Below, one piece after another: positions 11,661 to 22,110 of a stretch of 64,000 nt of DNA. Source of the DNA: Gibbula magus. Its lineage: Eukaryota > Mollusca > Gastropoda > Trochida > Trochidae. Where the stretch lies: positions 57,652,989 to 57,716,988 of the forward strand of contig OW388297.1 of NCBI GenBank assembly GCA_936450465.1, written 5' to 3'. The notes under the pieces are model-generated. The model saw only the letters and a program-made list of their open reading frames with translations. It had not been told where the DNA came from and ran no database searches. Made by a program: the position numbers and the translations under genes. Position 1 is the stretch's first letter, and each line of letters starts with the position of its first letter.

Positions 11661-13203
11661 ATACGGCAAGTTCAATATCAAACTAGGAAGACACAGTGAT
11701 GATGACGACTACATTTATTATGACTGATCCCTGTATTCCCTGTAGGCATGCTATATCCAGGTCTAATTTGCACATGTCAAGAAGTCAAATATTATCCTGC
11801 AGATTAGAGGGGATTATTGTTATTTACACAAAGCCATAATAAACAAGGGCTGACCGGAGGAAATCAATCCTTAAGCTGCTTAGTGGGCAGCACGTCAAGA
11901 TTGTATTAGCATGATGAGGTATGCAGTCACTACGTGGACGAATCAATCTTATATTCAGGATGAAAACATTTTTACCAAAAAAAGAAATTGAGGCATATCT
12001 GAACTGAAATATTCTGAAGAATAGTTCTGTAACTTTCATGTAAGATCAAGGATATAAAACCATGACTAAAGCTATCAATCTTGATACATCTTGATCCATA
12101 AAGATTTGCATCGGCAGATTAATGACAAGTAAAACCAAGAAATTTAGCTTGAAACAAAATTCAAAGGGATATACTTAACTTTGGCCATTTCTACCACAAA
12201 TGTTCCTTAACAATAACATTTCAACCAGTATTTTTCAAATGGACTTTCTTTTATCATGCACCAATACATAAACTAATTTATCCCAAAAAATCTTGTTTCC
12301 ATAAGTCATTATGTCCCAGTTTTTATTCCCACTAAGAACCAAAATTGATTTTACTACAAAAACAAATATATAAGGGGAAAAAATTTAATCATGACGTAAG
12401 AACTGCATGCCATGAGCTAAAAGATAACGCCTTTGGGGTATGATAAAATTCATCCTTTCAAAAACACTGGTCAGTGTTTCCGTACCCATCTTGCTCCTGA
12501 CTGAAAAAGCAGAAGAAGACAATTCAATTGACTACCATCTAGTGTGTTGGAGCAGAAAGATGATAAAAGACAAATTCAACAAATTCAAAACCGTCCCTCT
12601 GCTATCTAATTTTATCAGAACTATTGTTTCCATGATGAATCGGTTTCCACTTCAAACTATTTCCAACTGTCTGTCCTATACAGATTGTCAGAATGTATCA
12701 GTCACAGTGTCATCAACAGAGGTCCTCTCACAGATATCAGTGTTGCAAGTAGTTGTAGGGTAAATAGCCTCCAGTCCTCTGATTGACAGACTTCCTCTAG
12801 AGGTATTGTTCCTCTTTAGTTACAAAGTAAACAAGCTGATGAATGATGTTGGTCATTTGATTCTACACTGTGTCAGATGGAATGTTGTTAGAAGAAATTC
12901 TGAGATAAAAGTTTGACGGACAGACAGACGGATGACCGACCAACTGGGTTATTGGGTTAAAGGGACATTCTAACACGACATTGCTGGATACATGATTCTG
13001 ATTGGTCGCTACATCTAATTAACTAGAGATAACTTCACAATTTAACTTTCTTTAAAAACTGGAATACACTGACATCTGTATTATCTGAGTGTAACTCTAA
13101 ACCCGATATTGTGTTAATATATTTATTTCTTGATTTATTTCTCACCCGTTGAAGATATCACAGTTTAATAAATCTACCGTGTTCTTACAATTAGTGTAAA
13201 AAT
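11661..13203. other. Unassigned stretch
   Basis: A 107-codon plus-strand open frame (12440-12763) has no recognisable domain. Near 12918-12945 there is a degenerate ACGG/ACAG run, followed at about 12954 by TTAAAGGGACATTC, which resembles the end of a TTAA-target MITE. No opposite end was identified. Confidence 0.4.
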
Positions 13204-13289
13204 AGAGCCATGGGCTCTGTAGCTCATCAGGGTTTTATGATTTACTATCTAAAGTTGAATATTTAAGTTATTTGAGTTATTGTTTACAA

Positions 13290-15030
13290 GCAAAAGATAG
13301 GTTCTTAGATCATAACCACGGTGACCCCATTTGGGGTCACAGGTCAAAAAAACTACAATTTAAAATCCCCATTGGCCAAGGAGTCTGCACACAACTTTTC
13401 AGCTCTCTAGACCTTTTGGAACTGGAGAAGATGAAAATAGGTTTTTAGGGATGTGACCCCGGTGACCCCATTTGGGGTCACAGGTCACAAAATCTACAAT
13501 TTAAAATCCCCATTGGCCAAGGAGTCTGCACACAACTTTTCAGCTCTCTAGACCTTTTGGAACTGGAGAAGAAGATGAAAATAGGTTTTTAGGGATGTGA
13601 CCCCGGTGACCCCATTTGGGGTCACGAGGGTCACATAATCTACAATTTAGAATCCCCATTGGCTAAGGAGTCTGCACACAACTTTTCAGCTCTCTAGACC
13701 TTTTGGAACTGGAGAAGAAGATCCAAATAGGTTTTTAAGAATGTGACCCTGGTGACCCCATTTGGGGTCACGTGGTCACATAATCTACAATTTAGAATCC
13801 CCATTGGCCAAGGAGTCTGCACACAACTTTTCAGCTCTCTAGACCTTTTGGAACTCGAGAAGAAGATGAAAATAAGTTTTTAAGGATGTGACCCTGGTGA
13901 CCCCATTTGGGGTCACGTGGTCACATAATCTACAATTTAGAATCCCCATTGGCCAAGGAGTCTGCACACAACTTTTCAGCTCTCTAGACCTTTTGGAACT
14001 GGAGAAGAAGATGAAAAAAGGTTTTTAGGGATGTGACCCCGGTGACCCCATTTGGGGTCACGTGGTCACATAATCTACAATTTAGAATCCCCATTGGCCA
14101 AGGAGTCTGCACACAACTTTTCAGCTCTCTAGACCTTTTGGAACTGGAGAAGAAGATGAAAAAAGGTTTTTAGGGATGTGACCCCGGTGAACCCATTTGG
14201 GGTCACGGGGTCACGAAATTTACAATTTAGAATCCCCATTGGCCAAGGAGTCTGCACACAACTTTTCAGCTATCTAGACCTTTTGGAACTGAAGAAGAAG
14301 ATGAAAATAGGTTTTTAAGGATGTGACCCCTGTGACCCCATTTAGGGTCCTGGGGTCACAAAATCTACAATTTAGAATCCCCATTGGCTAAGGAGTCAGC
14401 ACATAACTTTTCAGCTCTCTAGACCTTTTGGAACTCGAGAAGAAGATGAAAATAGGTTTTTAAGGATGTGACCCCGCTGACCCCATTTGGGGTCATGGGG
14501 TCACATAATCTACACTTTAGAATCCCCATTGGCCAAGGAGTCTGCACACAACTTTTCAGCTCTCTAGACCTTTTGGAACTGGAGAAGAAGATGAAAATAG
14601 GTTTTTAGGGATGTGACCCTGGTGACCCCATTTGGGGTCACAGAGTCACGAAATCTACAATTTAGAATCCCCATTGGCCAAGGAGTCTGCACACAACTTT
14701 TCAGCTCTCTAGACCTTTTGGAACTGGAGAAGAAGATGAAAATAGGTTTTTAAGGATGTGACCCCTGTGACCCCATTTGGGGTCTCGGGGTCACAAAATC
14801 TACAATTTAGAATCCCCATTGGCCAAGGAGTCTGCACACAACTCTTCAGCTCTCTAGACCTTTTGGAACTGAAGAAGAAGATGAAAATAGGTTTTTAAGG
14901 ATGTGACCCCTGTGACCCCATTTGGGGTCATGGGGTCACGAAATCTACAATTTAGAATCCCCATTGGCCAAGGAGTCTGCACATAAAATTTCAGCTCTGT
15001 GGAGTCATTGGTTCTGGAGAAGAAGTCGAA
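13290..15030. repeat. Tandem array of 12 core units of about 145 bp
   Basis: The CATTGGC landmark recurs at about 13370, 13510, 13656, 13802, 13947, 14092, 14237, 14382, 14527, 14672, 14817 and 14962. The first unit is 141 bp. From the third unit the spacing becomes 145-146 bp because GAAGATGAA gained three bases (GAAGAAGATGAA). Each unit also holds a short dyad (GTGACCCCATTTGGGGTCAC). Confidence 0.95.
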
Positions 15031-15044
15031 AAAGCAAAGAGTTT

Positions 15045-15095
15045 ACGGATGGACGGATGGACGGATGGACGGACGGACGGACGGATGGACGGACG
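15045..15095. repeat. (ACGG/ATGG)n microsatellite
   Basis: Tetranucleotide run of ACGG and ATGG units between the tandem core and the right end of the pearl-like element, where pearl elements typically carry one. Confidence 0.95.
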
Positions 15096-15246
15096 CCGGA
15101 CACCATGCCATGCCATAAGCCCATCGGGCTTTTCAGGCCTGATGAGCTAATAACATCGCGTGCTGCCGATTGAAGTGACGTCATAATGGCAAAAATATGA
15201 AGTCACAATGTCAGCGACGTTTTAATCAGTGAGTAATAAATCAAAT

Positions 15247-15385
15247 AATAAACTCGTTTCCGTTTTAATATCATATTTATGAAACTCGTGAGATGGTATT
15301 TATATTTAACTCGCTTTCGCTCGTTAAATACAAACCACTCACTTGTTTCATAAATATGTAATTAAACGGAACGTCGTTTAGTATT
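15247..15385. repeat. Palindromic (hairpin) element with nearby TGACGTCA
   Basis: Imperfect arms of about 65 bp (left: AATAAACTCGTTTCCGTTTT, CATATTTATGAAAC; right: GTTTCATAAATATG, TTAAACGGAACG) flank the centre CTTTCGCT. A TGACGTCA palindrome lies 70 bp upstream (15176-15183), and a GACCAATCA motif lies about 40 bp downstream. The outer right end (TATTCTCTATTT) resembles that of the element at 27569-27697. Confidence 0.75.
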
Positions 15386-16286
15386 CTCTATTTATGATAT
15401 GGCAAAAGTTAATCATTTGCATCGACCAATCAAATTGTGTAAATTTTTAATTTGATTTGAGTTTCTTCAATGTTTACAGTGCGATTCTAATATCTTATCA
15501 ATTCTAGATAAATATATAATATGGCAAATATGGCAAATATGGCAATATATATCCATTCTCTACAAGAAAATGATTGCTTCTAACAGAAAATCGCAAGCAC
15601 TTATGTGAGGAAACCTGCTGGAAACTTTTGACAATTTCAACGATTTATTTTGTAAATAATTGAATTCTGCCCCTGTCATGTCGATACATGTCAGAAAACA
15701 TGGTTGATAACTTCAGAAACAAATTAAAAAGTTCATATAAGACTTGTAGTTATGCAGCCTGCAATCTATTTCTACTTTATATCTTATAAAATTCCATAAT
15801 TCCATATTTTCTTTTACTTAGCATTGTTTTTTGCACTTGCACATTGTTTTCTATTGCTGTATTCCTTGAAAGAAATAGAAGACAAAAGGTACTCACTCAC
15901 ACACCAAATAAACAGGAAACAACTGGCACTTACCTGAAACAAGAAAACAATAATTAAATCACATTGTCAGTATAAATTGCTAAATATGACAATATACAGA
16001 AATATTTTGATTAGAACACATTTTTCGTTTTAAGAGTAAAGAGTTTTACACTTCTGTTTGACAATATATGGGTATGCCAATACTCTCTTGATATAAAATA
16101 ATTAATAGAGTTAAATCAATTCTCTCAATGAATCTAAAGTCAGTTATATGTATATTATATGTATATTACTAAATTAAAGTCATAATACTCATGAGTCATG
16201 AGTAACATCCACACATATAAAAGTAAACATTAAAACAAAACCCAAAAACATCTTCAAGGAAAAACATTTGTATGGAATATTTTCTT
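15386..16286. other. Unassigned AT-rich stretch
   Basis: Short direct repeats such as ATGGCAAATATGGCAAATATGG at about 15520-15545 and TATATGTATATTATATG at about 16145. No gene or element recognised. Confidence 0.4.
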
Positions 16287-16296
16287 AACATGAAAC

Positions 16297-16508
16297 GTGT
16301 GATGTGAGGTGATTTGGGGTTTAATGCCGCTTTCAAGATTGTTTCACTTATATCACGGCTGCTAGTATTATTGCAGAGACTAAATCAGCAACACCATGTG
16401 GCTATACATTGCAGTGAAACCTGCAAGCATTGGCTGGAACTAGCGAACCATGGGTGGTATTGCACTGAAATTCAGTGTAGCATTGCACCCAAACCTTATT
16501 GCGTGTAG
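16297..16508 (-). mobile_element. 5'-truncated SINE with target-site duplication
   Basis: Tail and body of the main SINE family, ending at TTATTGCGTGTAG without the tRNA head. It is flanked by the direct repeat AACATGAAAC at 16287-16296 and 16509-16518. Truncation at the tRNA end together with a target-site duplication is what incomplete target-primed reverse transcription would leave. Confidence 0.88.
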
Positions 16509-17000
16509 AACATGAAACAAAACATGCAATTAAATTCATGAGATACATTATCCATGCATTTATCAAAGCCTGTTCAGCATATCTTCTAATTCTGACAGGA
16601 ATACCATTGTTATTTGTTGTGTTCTGTAGTCATATGAAATACTAATGAGGCAAGAACGTCGCCAGAATTATTATCTTTAAGCACAAACGCATGATCAAAT
16701 TGTTTCTCTTGTTTCGAAGGAATGAAATATTCATAGATCACTTAGATTGAGAAAATGATATGAGACATTATGAAAGACAGGATGTTTAAATAAATAATGG
16801 ATGGATTATATTGCCGCCCGAGAACCCAGACATCCCAAAATCTCAAACATTTCACATTCATTGTTGTAAATAATCGTTTATTAATCAACAAATAAAGGAA
16901 ACTGGCTATTTAAGGAGATATTGAAAAGGAACATGAGAAAATTGTGATTTCATAGAACTATTTACACTAGCTTGCCTCTTTGTAGGCTATGATGGTTGAG

Positions 17001-17705
17001 TTAAAGATCTGATGAAATGCATTTTTCTCAATAATGACAGATGATTACCTCTACGTATATTGTACATCGGAATCAATTGAGCATAAACTCAAGACAATAT
17101 ACACTTGCAATTGATAATTAAAACGATCTTAATTCACCCATTTTAACACTAGCGCAATCAGTTAGACGATTCATTTTGTAAATGCTCACTGAGGCGTGAC
17201 TGTGATAAGCGACAGGCGGGGCCGGCTAGACAGGTACTCCGCCAAGTCTCGTTAATTAATTAATGATGATTATCACTGCCGCTAAATGAATTTATGAGGT
17301 GTATTACATCGCCAAAAAGACATGTTTATGTAATAATTGTGTAATTGTCATCTGCGGAATTACCTAGTTGGATATCTAAACATTCGATATATGGGAAATT
17401 TAAGTTGGTTTATTGAAGATTTCTTTGTGAAATTAACAATCAAAATGTTGCGAAATAACGTTGAATTATGTCTATCGCCGAAAATCAGATTCCTCCTGAT
17501 ACATCACAGAAGTCATCCCTTCAGGGGCCACACCCCCGCAGACTTTCATTCTGGTCGCTGGGGCTAAATAAGGCGATTTTTTAAAAAGCTGTATTTAAGT
17601 AATTTATGGACCGATTTCAGAAATTTAAAATCGAGCAATTGTCAAATTGACATCCCAATTTAATCAATCCGATTTTGACCATATGTCATTTCATCTATCC
17701 TTTAA
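17001..17705 (+). mobile_element. 705-bp MITE with TTAA ends (copy 1)
   Basis: Bounded by TTAA at 17001-17004 and 17702-17705. The terminal inverted repeats are TTAAAGATCTGATGAAATG on the left and, on the right read inverted, TTAAAGGATAGATGAAATG. The interior has no long frame apart from a 76-codon chance frame. A second copy of equal length lies inverted at 48643-49347. TTAA target use suggests a piggyBac-type transposase as mobiliser. That is inference, since none is encoded here. Confidence 0.82.
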
Positions 17706-18588
17706 AGCTATGATTAACGAGGCTATTATTCATAACATCTTAAATACAACTATCATATGCTACACAAAGGTATGTCAACAACATGTTGTTTATGCTGAAA
17801 ATGGGTAATTGTAATGGTTGTCAATTAAAAATAAGGAATCTTGCCAAAAGTGATTTTTCAACATTAGGCAAAATAATTATTCAGTTGACTTCCATCCATG
17901 ATTTTGACTAATTTGGAGAAAAAAATGTTACCCAGAATCTCTCCCAAATAAAAATGTTGCCAAATTTTCACTCAGAATTTAAAATGTTGACTGGCCTTAG
18001 TATAAGGCAAACAAGAATAAAATCGAGGATCCTCAAACATGTTTCGCATTATTGATTTAATCCCAAGCTACAAACATGGCACAATTAATTGGTCTCCAAT
18101 TCATTCATTTCTATGGCAACCCTTCTTAAAAATTCAGAAATAAAAATTCCAAAGCAAGATAAAAGGATATAAAGAGAACCCTAATAACAGTCTTCAACAT
18201 TTCCATATTTAAATATGACCAAGAGAAATGGAAGCATGAAGTTTTTGTGAAATATCAAAAATATGTCTATTTGATGATGATAATAAGGCTTCATTTGTTA
18301 CAGCTAGTTCAAGAAGATGAACACAAGATCCTAACCATACTGAGTCCTCTAAAAAAAAAAACCTCCTAGCAATGAAAATGCAAATTGTCTTATAAGTTTT
18401 ACTCACTTCCATATTACAAAGGATGTGTGTGTATCACACTGGTTACAGATTTTAATTGTTCTCGACAGTTACAAGGATGTTCTGTTTGAAACTATGTTGC
18501 TGATCAATTCAATATAATTATATTCAATTTGAATTGTCTGTTGGTCTCCCCAAGAAAATTGTGGAATTAAACAGAGGTTATGTGGGGA
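17706..18588. other. Unassigned AT-rich stretch
   Basis: No repeat or gene recognised. A poly-A run lies at about 18352-18362. Confidence 0.4.
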
Positions 18589-18640
18589 CGCATAGGGGGA
18601 TCCAGGAATTGGAAAGGGGAAAGGGGGGTTCCATCAACAT
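18589..18640 (+). mobile_element. End fragment of the GGCGGATCCAGG-type TIR element
   Basis: GGGGGATCCAGGAATTGGAA followed by a G-rich run resembles the left end of the element at 30680-30804. The right end is not visible. Confidence 0.4.
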
Positions 18641-18773
18641 ATTTATCCATACAGTGACCAATAATGTATCATTAGATCAATAATTTCATGTGTAGCAATT
18701 TAAGGCTTTCCACACCCATAGCACCAATGAATATCTTCACTTCCCTTTGTTTTTCTTTTTCAATGAATGTGCT

Positions 18774-19263
18774 TTAAAGGGGCAGTAGCACGTTTTTTCG
18801 TTCAAATAAGTCGATGAAATGTATTCGAAAAATAATTTCACCAATAGTAAAACGCCCTTCTCTCTTCGGTAAGTCAAGTTAAAAATGAGTGTACATAGCC
18901 CAGTAAAGCCATGGAAATCGTTTTTGTAATTTTGTAATATTGTAATTTTGTGTTCACAATAAAATGGCCGCCATGTAATTTTTGTTCTATACGCAACACC
19001 GTTTTTACCACTACGGATAATAGGTTTGTTTAATAAGATGTTTTATCCTCTAAAGTAAATATAAATGACATAAACTATCATTATTAAAGGGAATTTTGAA
19101 AAATAAAATTTGCAAAAAAATTTTAGCAATCAAGGTATTAACATTGGCTATATGTTTCAACTGGATTGTGTTTTATTATATATTAAAAACATAAATATGT
19201 AAACAGGAATGTCATAGTCAACTTCATTTCCACAAGAAATACCCGACCAAACCCTCTCTTTAA
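18774..19263 (+). mobile_element. Possible TTAA-flanked MITE
   Basis: Left end TTAAAGGGGCAGTAGCACG at the TTAA of 18774-18777. The right boundary may be CCCTCTCTTTAA (19260-19263). Segments recur at 50755-51063 (AACAGGAAT, TCCACAA-AATACCC-GA). The left-end motif GTAGCACGTTTTT also appears inverted at about 33948-33975. The boundaries are tentative. Confidence 0.45.
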
Positions 19264-20423
19264 CATAAGGAAGCTCAATGCAAGACTGCATGTTGGTCCT
19301 TGTATACAGTGTGCAGGTGTCTCGTTAAACTAGCATGATATCTGTAATCAAGTCACTCAGCGGATAAAGAGTTAACCATAGACATTTATCTTCCATTCAA
19401 AAATATAATTCTACCCCCAATTATTCAGAGAAATCTCATTTACTGATCTACTAATATTAGTTTTGGTGTACAGCAATCCTTTCTTCAAATACTAATTTGT
19501 AACTTATTTCAAACTTTCTATTTAGTGCAATGGTCATCCTTTTATCGGTAATAATCAACTTGGTCACTGAAGAGTAAATCATAAAACTTGTGAAAGCTAT
19601 TTCAACTTATGTAAGTTATTGAAATGTCCATCAACGAACAGGTTGAATTTTCAATCCTTAAAGACTTGAACACACTATATCTCAACTAGCGTAATTCAAA
19701 ATTGTTTACTGAAGTACTCATTGAAAAGTAAAGTCCCTACATCAGTTCTTGGATAATCATTTAACAATCCAAATTCCTAGCTAAACATTCTTTTAATTCA
19801 ACAAGCAAACTTAAAGCACTGACTTCTGGACAAGTCCCTGGAGGAGTGGGAAATGCATTGGCAAGATGGCCGAAATGCCAGAAGCTTTTCACTCATTATC
19901 CATCAAACCTGGACTCTAATCCCACGAGAAGGATCATTATGTAAGGCAAGACCAATTTGCATGTAACACAGAGCTTGTGTCAAGTTTCTGCCTACCAGCT
20001 CTCCATTAACCCTGCATGCTCGGTGACAGAAGACATCTGTACCTGGCACATAGAGGGTTAACGGTCATCGAGTCTCATGGACTCTGACATGCTGGCCGAG
20101 GTGTAAATTGGTTGTACAATTCATTGTCTCATCTGTTCATGTCAATCGTTATTTGTCAAATTCATTTTATTTATCTTCACCGGACACATTTTCTGACAAT
20201 ATAGTACTTTCAGACAGAAGGTGACATCCTCATTATATTGTACATTTCATAAAAATATAATCATTCTTTAGGTTTACACTTAAGCTGTTGGATTATTTAG
20301 TGGACAAAGACTCTGAGTGGTCAATGTACAGGGACAACAACTTGTTGCCGAGGAAATGATCTTGAACTAGAACTCGGACCATATCGTTCACACCAGGTAA
20401 GGGGTTAAAAACTTAAAACTGTA
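19264..20423. other. Unassigned stretch
   Basis: No open frame of interest and no repeat end identified. Confidence 0.4.
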
Positions 20424-20424
20424 G

Positions 20425-20605
20425 TGATGTCAGGTGATTTGGACCATCAAAAGTTTTCACTTGCATCACTGAGAGTATTACTGCAAGTAGAAACCTACAA
20501 GCAAACGATAGGTGGTACAACAAAGATTTACACAGTAGCATTGCACCCAAACCTTACTGCATGTAGAACAGTTCTCTACATCAACATGTGTTCAAACCCC
20601 AAAAG
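20425..20605 (-). mobile_element. Degenerate SINE copy
   Basis: Recognisable by GTCAGGTGATTTGG, GAGAGTATTACTGCAAGTAG and then TAGCATTGCACCCAAACC, CTTACTGCATGTAGAACAG and TTCTCTAC. The middle is shortened and the tRNA head is lost. A short open frame over it is not a gene. Confidence 0.75.
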
Positions 20606-21026
20606 ATCCAAAGTTGAATACACCAACCACTGGATGATCTTGTCCAAGTTAAAAATCTTAAATGTTGCTATCATCATGCACTACTAAAACTACAAACTAA
20701 GAAGCCATTAATTGTTGATTTTATTAGTGACTAGCAAGCTACCGTGTTTAGCTCCGAACTCTCATTGTTGTTCCAAAAACGTCTTACATTGGAAAATTTA
20801 TGGCTTTTTTCATTGTGAAGTTATGCTCTGTTTGAAGAAGACTAAGACATAGCTCACAAGCTGGGTTAAGGAGATGTGGACAGACAACGTGTATGTTGCT
20901 GTGTGGCATATACATTTGTTTAATACATATGAAGAGCAAGGTTACTTCTACCTGGGGATTAACCCTTAATCTGTTGAACCCATGACTCAAATTATTCTGA
21001 GTGGTCAATTAACAGGAATCACAAAG

Positions 21027-21333
21027 TGAGATGAGGTGAGTTGGGGTTTAACACCGCTTCCAAGTGATTCACTTATATTTGGCTAGTATTATTGCAGGGA
21101 GAAAGCCTGCAATGCCATGGTGGCTATGAATTGCGAAACCTGCAAGCATCAACTGAAAGTAGTGAACCATGGGTGGTACTACACTGAAATTCAGTGTAGC
21201 ATTGCACCCAAACCTTACTGCATGTAGAACAGTTCTCCACAGCAGACAAAGTTGCAGAGCCCCAAGTGGGATTCGAACCCAAGACCTCTTGATCCGAGGC
21301 AGAATGCACCTACCACTTCGCAATCCCTCCCCG
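21027..21333 (-). mobile_element. Full-length tRNA-derived SINE, diverged
   Basis: Runs from the tail GATGAGGTGAGTTGGGG through the body to the tRNA-like head. On the minus strand the head reads box B GGTTCGAATCCC and GATCAAGAGGTC, and ends GGGAGGGATTGCGAAGTGG. The box A region is mutated (TTGCGAAGTGG). Several open frames on both strands are shadows of this copy. Confidence 0.88.
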
Positions 21334-21954
21334 AAAGGTTATGAGAGAATATACTGGTACAACAGGTAAAGAGTTAACAATGTATCAGGAGACTTGCACG
21401 CAGGCTGGCGGGGAACTTGTGGTACCACAGGTAAAGGGTTAACAATGTCTCAGGAGACTGCATGAGAACTGTCCAGTACATCGAGTTGGTAGAGTATTGG
21501 ATGTGAATCAAACCAGGAAATGGCGGGGAAATGGAAGGGCTGGTCTGGTTTACATAAGCTTGTTACAGGAGCTGGGCCGTGCCAGCGTGAATAGGACAGT
21601 CTAGAACACGGGAGGGAGGAAGGGAGGGAGGGAGGGTTGAGAGATTGAAACTTGTCACTCCATATGAAGAACAGACACTTAAGATTTGACTTCACTTAGA
21701 CACTGCATCTCATGAGTTCATCTCAACTAGTCCAGGTAATCCTTATGTCAATTAGATCATTCAAATTCAAGACTCTATCAGTTTGGATTTATTCTGACCG
21801 ATAGCTGGATTTGACTTTACATTTCGCCCATTTGTAGTTGATGATATTTACATAAATAATGTGAAAGATATCCTGACACAGATAGGAAATTAAATAAACA
21901 TTAAATTCTTACTGAAGTGACTTCCTTAGAAAAATCTTCATCTAACCATTTTAA
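21334..21954. other. Unassigned stretch with short duplication
   Basis: Two copies of a motif (CAGGTAAAGAGTTAACAATG and CAGGTAAAGGGTTAACAATG, each followed by TCAGGAGAC) lie at about 21363 and 21428. A GGGAGGGA purine run lies at 21611-21636. Confidence 0.5.
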
Positions 21955-22110
21955 TAAAATTAGAGCCATTGGTTGTGTAGCTCATCAGACCTGGATTATA
22001 TTATTTTTAATCTCTCAGATAAAGATTAACATATTAAATATTAAGGCATTGCCCATGGAAATTTACAATTTATTATCCATATTGGTCAAGGAATGTCTAA
22101 ACAAAACTGA
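21955..22110 (+). mobile_element. Pearl-like element fragment
   Basis: Left end TAGAGCCATTGGTTGTGTAG and CTCATCAGACC, then a single degenerate core unit (TTTACAATTTATTATCC, ATTGGTCAAGGAATGTCT). No array and no right end. Confidence 0.65.

Larger units (their letters stand above)
13204..15150 (+). mobile_element. Pearl-like non-autonomous element with tandem core
   Basis: The left end carries the hairpin AGAGCC-ATG-GGCTCT followed by TAGCTCATCAGG. Then come 12 copies of a 141-146-bp core (landmarks CTACAATTTAGAATCCCC, ATTGGCCAAGGAGTCTGC, GACCTTTTGGAACTGGAG), an (ACGG/ATGG)n microsatellite (15045-15095), and a right end with ACCATGCCATGCCATAAG, a small hairpin AGCCC-ATC-GGGCT and GGCCTGATGAGCTAA. 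The termini TAGCTCATCAGG and CCTGATGAGCTA form inverted repeats. This architecture matches the 'pearl' elements described from bivalves, which were later linked to Helentron-type rolling-circle elements. It encodes no protein, so it would depend on an enzyme supplied elsewhere. Confidence 0.88.

Noticed and set aside
12440..12763. 107-codon gene
   Set aside because: No domain, no supporting context, and composition as expected for chance translation of AT-rich DNA.
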